Part shown: in pieces, positions 7,770 to 17,574 of the stretch
How positions within the stretch are numbered: the stretch's first letter is position 1
Layout of the letters: each line of letters begins with the position of its first letter
Assembly: GCA_017480195.1 (NCBI GenBank)
Contig: JAFVBE010000031.1
Coordinates: forward strand, 1 to 64,000
Origin: Lachnospiraceae bacterium
GTDB taxonomy: Bacteria; Bacillota; Clostridia; Lachnospirales; Lachnospiraceae
Direction: 5' to 3'
Length of the DNA stretch: 64,000 nucleotides
Made by a program: the position numbers and the translations under genes
The notes under the pieces: generated by a model
What the model saw: only the letters and a program-made list of their open reading frames with translations
What the model was told of the DNA's origin: nothing
Databases searched by the model: none

Positions 7770-9302
7770 TCATTTAGCATAGTAAGCATCAAATACACTC
7801 TTTGCCACACTCGTCGCTGAAAGACCGTTAGAATTATAATCCTCCACGACGACACTTATGCATATATCCGGATTATCGGGATTTGAAAAGCCTATAAACC
7901 AAGAGTTACAATTACCCTCGTTATCATATTCGGCAGTTCCGGTCTTTCCTGCCACATCATAAGAAACACCGCCAAAGAACCTTGCCGCAGTACCATAGTC
8001 GCATACACCCTTCATATAATCCGTAAGGATTGCAGCCTCTTCGCTTGTCATAAGACTTCCATAGGATTTTCCCTGAAATTTTTTTATATCAGCACCGTCA
8101 TCATTTACAATCTTATCAACTAAGTATGGTCTCATCAATGCTCCTCCATTGGCTATCGCTGATACTATCATAAGATTATGCAGTGGAGTAATCCTTGTAT
8201 CTCCCTGTCCTATGGCTGTCTGTGGCATCTCATCCTTAGCGGAATTCTCATTTATAACGAATTCGGACTGATTATATTCATTCTCATACGGCAGTTCTGA
8301 ATTAAAAAGAAGTTCCTCTGCCGTATTCTTAAATTCACCGAAGTTGAGCCCCATACCTATATTGGCAAAGGATGCATTACAGGAATAAGCAAGCGAATCT
8401 GCAAGCGTCTCGTGTCCGTGAGCCGTTGAATCATAACAGTGAATATTAACACCCGCATATATTTCACTTCCACTGCAATCATATTCATAATTTACATATG
8501 AGTAAGGATTCTCCCTGATATATTCCAACAGTGTAACCACCTTAAAGGTTGACCCCGGAGCATATAAGCCCTGTGTCGCCCTATTAAGAAGTGCAGTACT
8601 TTCTGAGCCTTCGTCTGAATGAACATAATCCCATACATTATCTATATCATTCGGATTAAAATCAGGCTTTGAAACCATAGCAAGTACCTTACCTGTATCA
8701 GGCTCCATAACAATGACCGCCCCTTGACAATTTCCCAGCGCATTGTATGCCGCCTCCTGAAGTGAAAAGTCAATGGTGGTTATGACATTATCTCCTCTGT
8801 TCTTTGTATTACCCAGTTCGTTATACACGCGCTCAAATATATTGATATGGCTTCTTAAGAGATAAAAATTCGCCTGTAACTCAATCCCCGTTTTTCCGTA
8901 CTTGTCATAACCAACTACATGTGCAAACATATTGGCATAAGGATATTCTCTGGTTGTATTTCCATCATCATCGGTATGGCTTGTTGCTACAACCACTCCA
9001 TCACTTGTGATTATATCTCCTCTTTCCACAGACTCAGCGAAAGAATCCTGCCTTACATTACGAGAATTCGCTATAACCGTCATACTCTTAAACTGCATGA
9101 AATAAATCACATAGCCAATCATGCACACAAAGACTGTAACCATAAAATAAGTAATAACCAATATAGGTCTGTTCTTAATCTTATTGTTATGTGCTCTTTC
9201 CTTTTCTTTCTCTAAGAATTCCTCATCCTTGCTGGTAAGAATCGGTTGCTGTATATAATTGTTGCTCTTTAATTGCTCTGATTCTTGCTTTTTCTTTCTC
9301 AT
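7770..9302 (-). CDS. Class B penicillin-binding protein (transpeptidase)
   Basis: A 510-residue monofunctional transpeptidase that cross-links peptidoglycan outside the membrane. It has an N-terminal cytoplasmic tail, one membrane helix at about 46-68, a short dimerisation region and the penicillin-binding domain with S251-TFK, S307-CN and K453-TGT. The short N-terminal module resembles the PbpA branch found next to FtsW/RodA in Actinobacteria and Clostridia. It forms a synthase pair with the FtsW/RodA protein encoded immediately upstream. The ATG at 9302, with GAGG 9 nt upstream, lies inside the ftsW-like gene, giving an 80-nt overlap. No later start before the membrane helix has a ribosome binding site. 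Confidence 0.92.
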   Translation of the reverse strand: MRKKKQESEQLKSNNYIQQPILTSKDEEFLEKEKERAHNNKIKNRPILVITYFMVTVFVCMIGYVIYFMQFKSMTVIANSRNVRQDSFAESVERGDIITSDGVVVATSHTDDDGNTTREYPYANMFAHVVGYDKYGKTGIELQANFYLLRSHINIFERVYNELGNTKNRGDNVITTIDFSLQEAAYNALGNCQGAVIVMEPDTGKVLAMVSKPDFNPNDIDNVWDYVHSDEGSESTALLNRATQGLYAPGSTFKVVTLLEYIRENPYSYVNYEYDCSGSEIYAGVNIHCYDSTAHGHETLADSLAYSCNASFANIGMGLNFGEFKNTAEELLFNSELPYENEYNQSEFVINENSAKDEMPQTAIGQGDTRITPLHNLMIVSAIANGGALMRPYLVDKIVNDDGADIKKFQGKSYGSLMTSEEAAILTDYMKGVCDYGTAARFFGGVSYDVAGKTGTAEYDNEGNCNSWFIGFSNPDNPDICISVVVEDYNSNGLSATSVAKSVFDAYYAK

Positions 9303-10632
9303 TCTTCTCTGCCTCTTTATTGCTTATAACACATACACCCTGTATTATTGAAAATATTATCAATGTGCTTAAAACCGAGCTTACTCCATAACTTACAAGT
9401 GGCAGGGTTACACCTGTGGACGGAATAAACTTAGTTACCCCTCCTATATTAAGGAATGCCTGAATAATATATATTGAAGCGTAGCCAAAAGCTATATATT
9501 TGTAGAATGCCTTCCTTGATTTCATAGCTACATTTACAAAGGATATAAAAATACTTATTATAACAAGTATAAGTGCAAGTCCGAATATTACTCCCATCTC
9601 CTCACATATAGCTGCAAAGATAAAATCACTCTCACTTACCGGTATGGTATTTGCTCTTCCATTTGCCAAACCAGTGCCAACATATCCACCTGTACCCATA
9701 GCAAATAGTGACTGTGAAACCTGATATCCACCTGTATCGATATATTTAAAAGGATCCTTCCATGCCTCCACTCTCGTAACAACATGGTGGAATAGAGAGT
9801 CCTTGAATAATATATATCCGGCCACTACAGCCAACACTCCAAGGCCTACACCACCAATCAGATAAAAAGGTCTTGATGTGGCAAGATACACCATGAATAC
9901 ATAGGTCAGATAAAATATTACTGCTGCCCCTAAATCTTTCTCTAATACCAAGACCCCCATATAGCTTGCTGATATAACTGCATTTACAAATAAATCTCCG
10001 AAGGTATTCGCCTTAACAAGCATACTTGCGACGAACATGACAAATATTATCTTTACAAACTCCATAGGCTGCAGAGTAAAATTGCCAATATGTATCCAGT
10101 TTCTTGAGCCATATCTGACTATGCCAAGCCCCGGAACCCACACACTTAAGAGTATAATAATTCCAACAACTCCATAAAACACCCCATATTTCCTAAGATT
10201 CCTCCACTTATTCATTATAAACGGAATAAATGCTGTTACAGCAAGCCCGACTGTCGCAAATATAAACTGCTTAATCGCCAAATCAAAATCAAGCCTCGTA
10301 AGAATTGTATAACCAATCAGCAAAAGGAATGCAGTATTATTCGTTATCAATCTTGATGAATCCTTATATATGCTATGGAATACAATCATATAAAATACTG
10401 CTACAAATATCTGGACTCCATAAAATACAAGCATTTTCATACTTCCCATACGAAGATAAAGTGCAAGATAGCACAGAAAATGTATGATAAATACATATAC
10501 TATCTGCATATTAAGCTTTCTTCTCTTCTTATCCTCATCAGATGTAGTCATTATCGTAAAGCACTTTATGGTATAAAGCAGCATGAAGAAGATAATAAGA
10601 TATTTTGAAACTTCACAAATAATATTTACCAT
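9223..10632 (-). CDS. FtsW/RodA/SpoVE-family peptidoglycan glycosyltransferase
   Basis: A 469-residue polytopic SEDS protein with about twelve membrane helices. It polymerises lipid II glycan strands in partnership with the class B PBP encoded directly downstream. Recognisable SEDS segments are the LQPMEFVKI motif, VLEKDLGAAVI with the catalytic aspartate region, and SGVTLPLVSYG-type VTLPLVSYGVSS near residue 415. The C-terminal 40 residues are charged and cytoplasmic, and the last 27 codons overlap the PBP gene in another frame. Whether it acts in division, elongation or sporulation cannot be told from sequence; nearby zapA and divIVA suggest growth and division. Confidence 0.92.
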   Translation of the reverse strand: MVNIICEVSKYLIIFFMLLYTIKCFTIMTTSDEDKKRRKLNMQIVYVFIIHFLCYLALYLRMGSMKMLVFYGVQIFVAVFYMIVFHSIYKDSSRLITNNTAFLLLIGYTILTRLDFDLAIKQFIFATVGLAVTAFIPFIMNKWRNLRKYGVFYGVVGIIILLSVWVPGLGIVRYGSRNWIHIGNFTLQPMEFVKIIFVMFVASMLVKANTFGDLFVNAVISASYMGVLVLEKDLGAAVIFYLTYVFMVYLATSRPFYLIGGVGLGVLAVVAGYILFKDSLFHHVVTRVEAWKDPFKYIDTGGYQVSQSLFAMGTGGYVGTGLANGRANTIPVSESDFIFAAICEEMGVIFGLALILVIISIFISFVNVAMKSRKAFYKYIAFGYASIYIIQAFLNIGGVTKFIPSTGVTLPLVSYGVSSVLSTLIIFSIIQGVCVISNKEAEKNEKEKARIRAIKEQQLYTATDSYQQG

Positions 10633-10633
10633 A

Positions 10634-13066
10634 TTATTCTACTCCTCTTTTGATATGTCCTGTCGTGTATTCTGATTCAAGCTTCGTGCCGTTCAAATAC
10701 GCCTCCATAACCTTCTTAACCATATCTCTTTCCTCAATTATAAAATTAATCCTATGATACTTCACAAACTCTGTATCTATATCTTTATCAAATATAACAA
10801 ACGGCATTCCGTTATATATCGTATTAATGCACTCATCACAATGACACACGGCATAGAAACCATTGCTCCTGTCATCATTTATTTTCACAACTTCATTATT
10901 ATGATTACACTTATTCTTAGTCTTAAGCACGCAGTTATTCGCAAGCATAACCTGCTGATATTCATATACAATTAGCTCAGATACCGAGCCGTCTAAAGTC
11001 TTAAGTTCTTTCAAATTAAGTTCTTTTGGAAGCTCAAAGGTTATGCCTTTGCCTTTCTCACTGCCAAGCAGAAAATCTCTCGCTAAATTATTATAAGCAT
11101 AAAGTCCGGCTCCACATACAACATCCTTATTATAGACCTTTTTTACAGAAAATGCATCTATATTCCTTATATAAATTCCATCATAGGAAATATCCTTTAA
11201 ATATTCATCAACCTCAAAATCACCGTTTATAACATAAGGAAGCTCGATATATAATTGGATTTTCTTATCACGAAGTGTATTATATAAGGGCTTATCCTTA
11301 ATCCATCGACAAAGTCTTCTATTCATATATATACCATATATGTTATTGAATTCAAGCACTGTCTCAAGCTGTTCTATAGTTCGTACTCCTACTTTAAGCT
11401 TCGGATAATCGTTATTTGATAAGGACATTTCAATTTCATCAGAACTAATATCCGCAGTCTCAAGCTTAGACAAATCACACCTGTTACGATATTTTTCGTA
11501 TCCAATATCCTCAGAGTATCTCTTGAAATACTTTACCAACTTGTTCTCCAAGCCCTCTATTGCCGAGCGTCTTAACTGCTTAATAACGCCTGCCGGTATA
11601 AATGCTTCATCATCTACATTTAATTCAAGTTGAGATATTATATAATCAGTATTACCAAGCTGATTAATCTTCCGGGCAATCTGTACTTTATCTGCCTTCT
11701 TGTTATCGGCATGCTCGACTATATCTCCTAAAGCTTCGTATTCGAAAGCTTTATCATCTATTATTTCTTTTAATACAAGACTTATATTCTTACCAATCTG
11801 ACCGTTGAATACCGCTGATACGATATTCTTCTTATTTATATCTTTGTATTCCTCTAATATATGCTTACACCTTGTTCTGTATATATCCTGATTAATACTT
11901 ATATACTTTGTTTTTGGAGCATTAAGCCATATTTCTTTTCCCTTCGTTCCATCTACATCTGAAGTAAGTTCAATATATTCATTATGATGATTGTCTCCAT
12001 ATATATTATAATCTTTATAGCTTTGGTTATCTTTTTTATATTCTTTCCTGTAATTAAGACGAATTTCCAGAACATCACCCTTATATAAATCTTCACAAAG
12101 GCTTATTAAAACCCTTCCGTCCTTTACAGCCTTAAGCCGGCCTATCTTAACCCCTTGATTATTTGGTCTGTCCTTTGATATCATATCGGAAGAATTATGT
12201 GTGAAGAAATAACCATCCGTAAACCCGCCGCGATTATATATATTTGCCAGTTTAAATTTATATTTTTTTGCCTTATTAATATCGAAGCTTCCATTGATAT
12301 AATCCTCCGATAATTCCTTATATGCACTTACTGCTGACGCAACATAATATTCATTCTTCATCCTGCCTTCGATTTTAAGAGAGTCTATACCAGCCTCAAT
12401 AAGCTCAGGAATTAATTCTAACGAACACATATCCTTCATTGACAGAAGATATTCCCCATCATAACATTTTCTGCAAGGTTGTGCACATCTTCCTCTATTT
12501 CCGCTTCGTCCTCCTGCAAGCGAACTAAGTAAACATTGTCCACTATATGAATAACACATCGCTCCGTGTACGAATGTCTCAACCTCTATATCAACATTTT
12601 CCTTTATCTTCCTAATCTCATCAAGACTCATCTCTCTTGCTGTTACTACCCTTGAGGCTCCCTGCCCTCTCATATATCCGGCAGCATGTACAGAAGTTAT
12701 ATTCATCTGCGTACTGCAATGTATATTCGTATCAGGAAAATTATCTCTTATGAGTTTAAAAAGCCCCAAATCCTGCACTATAAAAGCATCAACTCCCGCC
12801 TCATAGCAGAATTTGATGTATTCATATCCCTCTGATAATTCCTTTTCCTTAAATAGCGTATTAACCGTTAGATATAATTTCTTCCCATGAATATGGGTAT
12901 AATCGACAGCCTGTTCAAGCAGAACATTTGATACATTCTCGGCATAAGCCCTTGCACCAAATTTACTGCCACCTATATAACAGGCATCTGCGCCTGCATG
13001 GATGGCAGTTTTAAGTATCTCATATGAGCCACAGGGTGCAAGAATTTCCAAATTAGGATTAAACAT
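10634..13066 (-). CDS. Peptidase U32 family protein with C-terminal DUF3656-like region
   Basis: An 810-residue cytosolic protein of the U32 family. The family signature, ETFVHGAMCYSYSGQCLLSS, lies near residues 163-182, followed by the cysteine cluster RCAQPCRKCYDG that is known to bind iron-sulfur in related tRNA/rRNA hydroxylation factors. The length and the extra C-terminal half match the RlhA (YdcP) branch, which takes part in hydroxylation of a 23S rRNA cytidine, so an RNA-modification role is more likely than proteolysis. That assignment is by family. It overlaps the zapA stop by 1 nt and ends 1 nt before ftsW, so it is inside a cell-wall/division operon. Confidence 0.9.
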   Translation of the reverse strand: MFNPNLEILAPCGSYEILKTAIHAGADACYIGGSKFGARAYAENVSNVLLEQAVDYTHIHGKKLYLTVNTLFKEKELSEGYEYIKFCYEAGVDAFIVQDLGLFKLIRDNFPDTNIHCSTQMNITSVHAAGYMRGQGASRVVTAREMSLDEIRKIKENVDIEVETFVHGAMCYSYSGQCLLSSLAGGRSGNRGRCAQPCRKCYDGEYLLSMKDMCSLELIPELIEAGIDSLKIEGRMKNEYYVASAVSAYKELSEDYINGSFDINKAKKYKFKLANIYNRGGFTDGYFFTHNSSDMISKDRPNNQGVKIGRLKAVKDGRVLISLCEDLYKGDVLEIRLNYRKEYKKDNQSYKDYNIYGDNHHNEYIELTSDVDGTKGKEIWLNAPKTKYISINQDIYRTRCKHILEEYKDINKKNIVSAVFNGQIGKNISLVLKEIIDDKAFEYEALGDIVEHADNKKADKVQIARKINQLGNTDYIISQLELNVDDEAFIPAGVIKQLRRSAIEGLENKLVKYFKRYSEDIGYEKYRNRCDLSKLETADISSDEIEMSLSNNDYPKLKVGVRTIEQLETVLEFNNIYGIYMNRRLCRWIKDKPLYNTLRDKKIQLYIELPYVINGDFEVDEYLKDISYDGIYIRNIDAFSVKKVYNKDVVCGAGLYAYNNLARDFLLGSEKGKGITFELPKELNLKELKTLDGSVSELIVYEYQQVMLANNCVLKTKNKCNHNNEVVKINDDRSNGFYAVCHCDECINTIYNGMPFVIFDKDIDTEFVKYHRINFIIEERDMVKKVMEAYLNGTKLESEYTTGHIKRGVE

Positions 13067-13470
13067 TATTCATTTCTACCTTTTTCAGATTCTAACTGTA
13101 TTATCTTTCTCTGGAGAGCATTAATCTGTTCCTTGTATTCCTCAATCATCTTTAAAGCTGATTCCTGCTTAATCTGAGCCTCTATAACCTCGTGTCTTAA
13201 GTCATATAGCTGCTGCTCCTTGGTCGTATCCTCCACAACCATATTATCAGCCTGACTCTTTGCCTTAAAGTAATCATCAGCTATATTAAGAGCAAGAAGC
13301 ACTCCCTGATACTCGGTATTCATTCTTCTATACTGGTCAGAGGTTTTACACTCAGCAATCTTGCCATTAATATAAGTGGCAACATTCTGGAGATAATCCT
13401 CTCCCTCATATCCGCTCAAGGTATAAACCTTACCATTGATAACTACTGGAATATCTACTTTATTTGACAT
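13066..13470 (-). CDS. zapA: Cell division protein ZapA
   Basis: A 134-residue cytosolic protein that bundles FtsZ filaments at the division site. The N-terminal globular part has the typical VVINGKVYTLSGYEGEDYLQNVA strand-helix pattern; residues 70-130 form a coiled coil (VIEAQIKQESALKMIEEYKEQ region) used for tetramer formation. The gene starts 33 nt after ruvB and its stop overlaps the U32 start (ATGA type), a linkage widely seen in Firmicutes, where ZapA, U32 peptidase and wall synthases travel together. Confidence 0.9.
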   Translation of the reverse strand: MSNKVDIPVVINGKVYTLSGYEGEDYLQNVATYINGKIAECKTSDQYRRMNTEYQGVLLALNIADDYFKAKSQADNMVVEDTTKEQQLYDLRHEVIEAQIKQESALKMIEEYKEQINALQRKIIQLESEKGRNE

Positions 13471-13503
13471 CTTTTTTCTCCTTTTACTTTAGTATCATCT
13501 TAT

Positions 13504-14517
13504 CTATTTTATCATCTCTTCTAATCCAAAGTGTCTGTAACAGTTCTCTGTGACTATTCTACCACGCGGAGTCCTATTAATAAACCCATTTTTTATAAGA
13601 TACGGCTCATACACATCCTCAATGGTACCGGAATCCTCACCTATTGCTGCCGCCAGTGTATCAAGCCCCACAGGTCCACCATTAAACTTATAAATCATAG
13701 TCTCTAATATATTTCTGTCCGTATTATCCAAGCCGACTGAATCAACATCCAATCTGTCAAGAGCAAGCTTCGCAACATCATAGTCTATCACGCCGTTGTG
13801 TTCGACCTCTGCAAAATCTCTTACTCTCTTTAAAAACCTGTTAGCCAGACGCGGTGTTCCTCTTGAGCGTTTGGCTATCTCCAAGGCTCCCTCGTCATCT
13901 ATATTCACACCCAGCACACCGGCTGAACGGATTATAATCTGCATAAGCTCGGTAACATTATAAAACTCAAGCCTGTTTACTACACCAAATCTGTCACGAA
14001 GCGGTGCGGTAAGCATACCGGCTCTGGTAGTTGCTCCAATAAGAGTAAATCTTGGAAGTTCGAGTCTAATTGACCTTGCACCTGCACCCTTGCCGATAAC
14101 TATATCTATCGCGAAGTCCTCCATAGCCGGATACAGTACTTCTTCAACCTGCTTGTTAAGTCTGTGAATTTCATCTATGAATAACACATCATTTGCTGAA
14201 AGATTATTTAAAATCGCAGCAAGTTCTCCAGGCTTCTCTATAGCCGGACCCGAGGTTATCTTAAGATTAACTCCCATCTCATTTGCTACAATAGAGGCAA
14301 GAGTAGTCTTTCCAAGTCCGGGTGGTCCATACAGCAATACATGATCTAAGGATTCATTTCTTTTCTTCGCTGCTTCTATAAAAATCTTAAGATTTTTTTT
14401 CGCCTTCTCCTGACCTATGTACTCTGACAAATATTCCGGTCTTAATCCCTGTTCAATTTTATCCTCTTCCGGCATAATGTCGGCGTTAATTATTCTATCC
14501 ATTATTTGTCTCACCAA
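13504..14517 (-). CDS. ruvB: Holliday junction branch migration helicase RuvB
   Basis: The ATPase motor of the RuvAB complex, which drives Holliday junction branch migration in recombination repair. About 337 residues: Walker [10 protein letters not shown] near residue 64, Walker [10 protein letters not shown], sensor 1 [10 protein letters not shown], arginine-finger region LRDRFG, and the C-terminal winged helix ([17 protein letters not shown]). Starts are ambiguous: TTG at 14517, GTG at 14514 and ATG at 14502 are all in frame; the usual family start corresponds to the ATG (MDRIINAD). Seven nucleotides separate it from ruvA, so the pair is an operon. Confidence 0.95.
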   Translation of the reverse strand: MVRQIMDRIINADIMPEEDKIEQGLRPEYLSEYIGQEKAKKNLKIFIEAAKKRNESLDHVLLYGPPGLGKTTLASIVANEMGVNLKITSGPAIEKPGELAAILNNLSANDVLFIDEIHRLNKQVEEVLYPAMEDFAIDIVIGKGAGARSIRLELPRFTLIGATTRAGMLTAPLRDRFGVVNRLEFYNVTELMQIIIRSAGVLGVNIDDEGALEIAKRSRGTPRLANRFLKRVRDFAEVEHNGVIDYDVAKLALDRLDVDSVGLDNTDRNILETMIYKFNGGPVGLDTLAAAIGEDSGTIEDVYEPYLIKNGFINRTPRGRIVTENCYRHFGLEEMIK

Positions 14518-14524
14518 GTAATCC

Positions 14525-15124
14525 CTATATCAATTTCTTAAGTGCTTCCTTTAGAAGCTCCTCTACAGTAAGCGTATCAGCATTCTCAATCTTCTTTATA
14601 GCACGCAGAGCCTCAACATTGGAATAACCAAGACTTGTAAGTGCCATAGCTGTCTCAGTTATAGTATCACTACCTACATTATCAGACAAATCATCTGATA
14701 AATCAGAACCCACAAATACATCCTCAAGCTTGAATTTGTCCTTTAACTCTATGACCACTCTTTGAGCGGTCTTTGGTCCTACACCGTTAGCCTTTGCTAT
14801 AGCTTTGTAATCATCGGACAGGACTGCCATTCTAAGCTCGTCCAAGGTAAGTGCCGACATTATCGCAAGCGCCCCCTTGGGACCTATACCGCTTACAGAT
14901 ATAAGCAATTTAAATACACTGACCTCCTCCTCAGATAAAAATCCGAACAAGGTCATATCATCCTCCCTTACATTAAGATATGTATATGTGATAATATTGT
15001 CTTTGAGTTTTAATTTTGATGTCACATTTGAACTCGTTAATATCCTATAGCCTATGCCATTATTCTCTATTACGAAGCTTTCCACATCAATTAATTCTAC
15101 AATTCCCTTAATATATGCATACAT
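14525..15124 (-). CDS. ruvA: Holliday junction DNA-binding subunit RuvA
   Basis: A 199-residue protein that binds four-way junctions as a tetramer and loads RuvB. The N-terminal OB fold ([12 protein letters not shown]), central tandem helix-hairpin-helix motifs ([16 protein letters not shown] and [19 protein letters not shown]) and the C-terminal domain III that contacts RuvB ([16 protein letters not shown]) are all present and the length is normal. First gene of the ruvAB-zapA-U32-ftsW-pbp cluster; a terminator separates it from divIVA upstream. Confidence 0.96.
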   Translation of the reverse strand: MYAYIKGIVELIDVESFVIENNGIGYRILTSSNVTSKLKLKDNIITYTYLNVREDDMTLFGFLSEEEVSVFKLLISVSGIGPKGALAIMSALTLDELRMAVLSDDYKAIAKANGVGPKTAQRVVIELKDKFKLEDVFVGSDLSDDLSDNVGSDTITETAMALTSLGYSNVEALRAIKKIENADTLTVEELLKEALKKLI

Positions 15125-15174
15125 AAGTTATACTCCTGATATAGAACAAAGTGCCGAACCTTTCTTATAAAGTA

Positions 15175-15204
15175 AAAAGCGCTGCCATATTAGACAGCAC
15201 TTTT
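15175..15204 (-). terminator. Terminator after divIVA
   Basis: A 10-bp stem with one wobble pair (15175-15184 with 15195-15204) ending in TTTTT on the minus strand, 10 nt after the divIVA stop. Confidence 0.8.
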
Positions 15205-15214
15205 ATGTAATCTC

Positions 15215-15808
15215 TTATAAGAATTCGAAATCTGCTTCTTCTTCCTCTTCGCCATCACCTATCATCATTCTGTCAGGCTTTCTGGCATCCTCAATCTCAC
15301 CTACAAAGATTTCATCATCATCGTCATCATTACTAGATGCTGCTGCCTGCTTAACTTCTTCCTCAGCCTTCTTGAAAAATCTTGAAGATGCGGATTCTCT
15401 GACAGGCTCCTCCTTAACAGGCTCAGTCTTAATCGGCTCAACAACCGGATCATCTTCAAATATACTGCTTGTCTGACCTGCTTGTCTTTCGGCATTTGCA
15501 ATAATTTCTGCCGCCTTAGCCTCTGCTTTTCTTATAATCTCTTCTGCTCTTCTTTCTGCATCCGATGTGTCTGGTCCGCCACCATTCTCAAGCTTCTGTA
15601 CCTGATTTTCAAGCTCGAACAATTTTAATCTGTTCTCCTGTAATGAAGAATTAAGCTTCTCAAGGTCATCTGCAAATTTATTCCTATCGTTATAAACCTC
15701 TTCATATTCTCTATATACTGAATCTACAAATGTATCAACATCAGCGGTTTTATAACCGAAAATGCCTTTCTTAAATTTCTGAGTTCTAATATCTATCGGC
15801 TTTATCAT
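15215..15808 (-). CDS. divIVA: DivIVA-domain protein
   Basis: A 197-residue cytoplasmic coiled-coil scaffold that senses curved membrane at poles and septa. The N-terminal DivIVA/GpsB motif is clear (FKKGIFGYKTADVDTFVD), followed by a coiled coil at about 35-90, an alanine-glutamate helix (EEIIRKAEAKAAEIIANAE) and an acidic, probably disordered tail. The frame opens upstream to 15838, but the ATG at 15808 has GGAGG 8 nt upstream and starts at the conserved MIKPIDI, so it is chosen. It is a single-gene unit with its own promoter and terminator. Confidence 0.92.
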   Translation of the reverse strand: MIKPIDIRTQKFKKGIFGYKTADVDTFVDSVYREYEEVYNDRNKFADDLEKLNSSLQENRLKLFELENQVQKLENGGGPDTSDAERRAEEIIRKAEAKAAEIIANAERQAGQTSSIFEDDPVVEPIKTEPVKEEPVRESASSRFFKKAEEEVKQAAASSNDDDDDEIFVGEIEDARKPDRMMIGDGEEEEEADFEFL

Positions 15809-15842
15809 CTTTAATTCCTCCGTTATAATACTTAACATAAGA

Positions 15843-15870
15843 ATTATACCACATATATAAAAAAAAACAA
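15843..15870 (-). promoter_or_regulatory. Promoter of divIVA
   Basis: Minus-strand TTGTTT (15865-15870), 16-nt spacer containing a run of T, and a perfect TATAAT (15843-15848), ending about 35 nt before the start codon. Confidence 0.75.
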
Positions 15871-15946
15871 GTAGTTAAATCGTGACAAATATGTTAAACT
15901 TAAATGAACGAATTTTGAATTTTATTATTTTGTAAGAGGAATTAAG

Positions 15947-17017
15947 ATGCAGATTATAACCAATAAAGCAAGGGATAACAAGTTAATACAGATAAAAGAT
16001 TATTATTCTCCATCTGATTTTGTTCTGTTCGACATTGAAACCACAGGTTTTGCGGCAGCTCAGACGGTTATCTACCTTATTGGATGCGGATATTATGAGG
16101 ATAATGAGCTTGTAATAAAGCAATGGTTCAATGAGGACGGAAAATCCGAGCTTGAAATCATCACTGCCTTTATGGACTTTATCTCACAATACAAATATCT
16201 GATTAATTATAACGGAAATGGCTTTGATATACCATATCTTGAGAAGAAATTCGAAGAATATGGTCTAAGCTATACATTTGACAATATCGAAAGCGTTGAT
16301 TTATATAAAATCATAAGACCGTACAAGGACTTACTCCATTTAGATAATCTTAAACAGAAAACTTTAGAGCATTTTCTTGGAATAAACAGGCTTGATAAAT
16401 ATTCGGGCGGTGATTTAATCAAAATATACAAAGAATACCTTGATAAACCGGAGGATAAAAAGGAGCAGCTCTTATTGCAGCATAACTTTGAGGACATCGA
16501 GGGACTTATATACAACTGCTGTCTTATGTCCTATCAGAGATTTGCAGAAGGTAAGTTCACATTGCAGGCAATGCATGTAAAAAACAATAAGCTACAGTTT
16601 AATCTTCTGCTCGACTATTATATACCTAAGAGACTGTCAACCGGAAGAAACGGTATCACAATAACCGGCTATCAAAATGAGGCAACAATCAGCGTAGCCA
16701 TTGTCGAAGATGAATTAAAATTCTTCTTCGATAATTATAAAGAATACTACTACCTTCCTGCCGAAGACAGAGCAATACACAAGAGCGTAGCAACCTATGT
16801 AGACCAAAGCTATCGTGAAAAGGCTATGAAGGACAACTGCTATGTCAGAAAAAGCGGTTATTTCATAACCCAGCTTGACAACGGTATAATACACGGCTAC
16901 AAGAAAAGCTATGAGGATACGGAAACCTACATAGAGCTTGTTGACTCATTTCTGCAGGATAAGGACAAGCTGAATGAGTATGTGCATTATATACTTGGTA
17001 AGATGATAAACTTATAA
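15947..17017 (+). CDS. YprB-like ribonuclease H-fold exonuclease domain protein
   Basis: A 356-residue protein of the YprB family. The N-terminal part carries a DEDD-type 3'-5' exonuclease fold: FVLFDIETTGF (residues 26-36, metal-binding D and E), INYNGNGFDIPYL (second site) and HNFEDIEGLI (third acidic site). The C-terminal 150 residues, present in other YprB proteins, are of unknown role. Good AGAGGA site 6 nt before the ATG. It is one of few plus-strand genes here, divergent from divIVA and convergent with cinA, with only 84 nt between the two stop codons. Its substrate is not known. Confidence 0.85.
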   Translation: MQIITNKARDNKLIQIKDYYSPSDFVLFDIETTGFAAAQTVIYLIGCGYYEDNELVIKQWFNEDGKSELEIITAFMDFISQYKYLINYNGNGFDIPYLEKKFEEYGLSYTFDNIESVDLYKIIRPYKDLLHLDNLKQKTLEHFLGINRLDKYSGGDLIKIYKEYLDKPEDKKEQLLLQHNFEDIEGLIYNCCLMSYQRFAEGKFTLQAMHVKNNKLQFNLLLDYYIPKRLSTGRNGITITGYQNEATISVAIVEDELKFFFDNYKEYYYLPAEDRAIHKSVATYVDQSYREKAMKDNCYVRKSGYFITQLDNGIIHGYKKSYEDTETYIELVDSFLQDKDKLNEYVHYILGKMINL

Positions 17018-17105
17018 AATCAGATTCCGTCGCATACTTAGCATCTGAGCCGATATTCGGCACCATACCGACAGGCTGACCGTAAGGTGCAGCTACAGGC
17101 GTCAT
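17018..17105 (-). other. Possible gene remnant between cinA and yprB
   Basis: The 84-nt gap between the two convergent genes reads on the minus strand as an open, protein-like frame beginning MTPVAAPYGQPVGMVPNIG. Its ATG overlaps the cinA stop (ATGA), the normal pattern for coupled genes. The frame then runs antisense through the end of yprB to 16863, where it cannot be genuine. The composition (P, G, A, V; GC-richer than usual intergenic DNA) suggests the broken 5' end of a former downstream gene. It could also be chance. Confidence 0.3.
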
Positions 17106-17566
17106 TCCGTAAGCAGCTCATATAATCGACTAATAGTCTTATCGGCTGTCTGCCTTCTGACCTCGTATCTGTCGCCATCGAAGTTATATCTTTCAACTAC
17201 TATCCTGTCATTGACATAATACCCTGCATATACTGTACCGACAGGCTTTTCGTCTGTTCCGCCGTCTGGTCCGGCAACTCCTGTTACGGCTATCGCGCAG
17301 TCGGCATCAGCAGCTTTGACTGCTCCCTCTGCCATCTCGTGTGCAGTCTCCTCTGATACCGCACCATAGGTTTCAAGGGTTTCCTTTTTTACTCCAAGTA
17401 TCTTAGTTTTAGCCTCATTAGCATATGTGACATGGGCTTCGTTTAGTACCCATGATGCTCCCGGTACATTAACTATGGTTGAAGCTATCATACCACCCGT
17501 GCAGGATTCTGCTGTTGTAATAGTCATTTTATTTTCTATAAGATATTTTACTAATTGTTCTTCCAT
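17102..17566 (-). CDS. cinA: CinA C-terminal-type nicotinamide-nucleotide amidohydrolase
   Basis: A 154-residue stand-alone CinA_C (PncC-type) enzyme, which deamidates nicotinamide mononucleotide to nicotinate mononucleotide in pyridine nucleotide salvage. Typical motifs: TTAESCTGGMIASTIVNVPGAS region near residues 17-38, YGAVSEETAHEMAEGA, and GVAGPDGGTDEKPVGTVYAG. The N-terminal MoaB/CinA domain found in full-length CinA is absent, which is common in clostridia. The gene is 8 nt after pgsA and ends the rimO-pgsA-cinA operon. In many Firmicutes recA follows; here it does not. Confidence 0.92.
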   Translation of the reverse strand: MEEQLVKYLIENKMTITTAESCTGGMIASTIVNVPGASWVLNEAHVTYANEAKTKILGVKKETLETYGAVSEETAHEMAEGAVKAADADCAIAVTGVAGPDGGTDEKPVGTVYAGYYVNDRIVVERYNFDGDRYEVRRQTADKTISRLYELLTE

Positions 17567-17574
17567 TATTGCTC

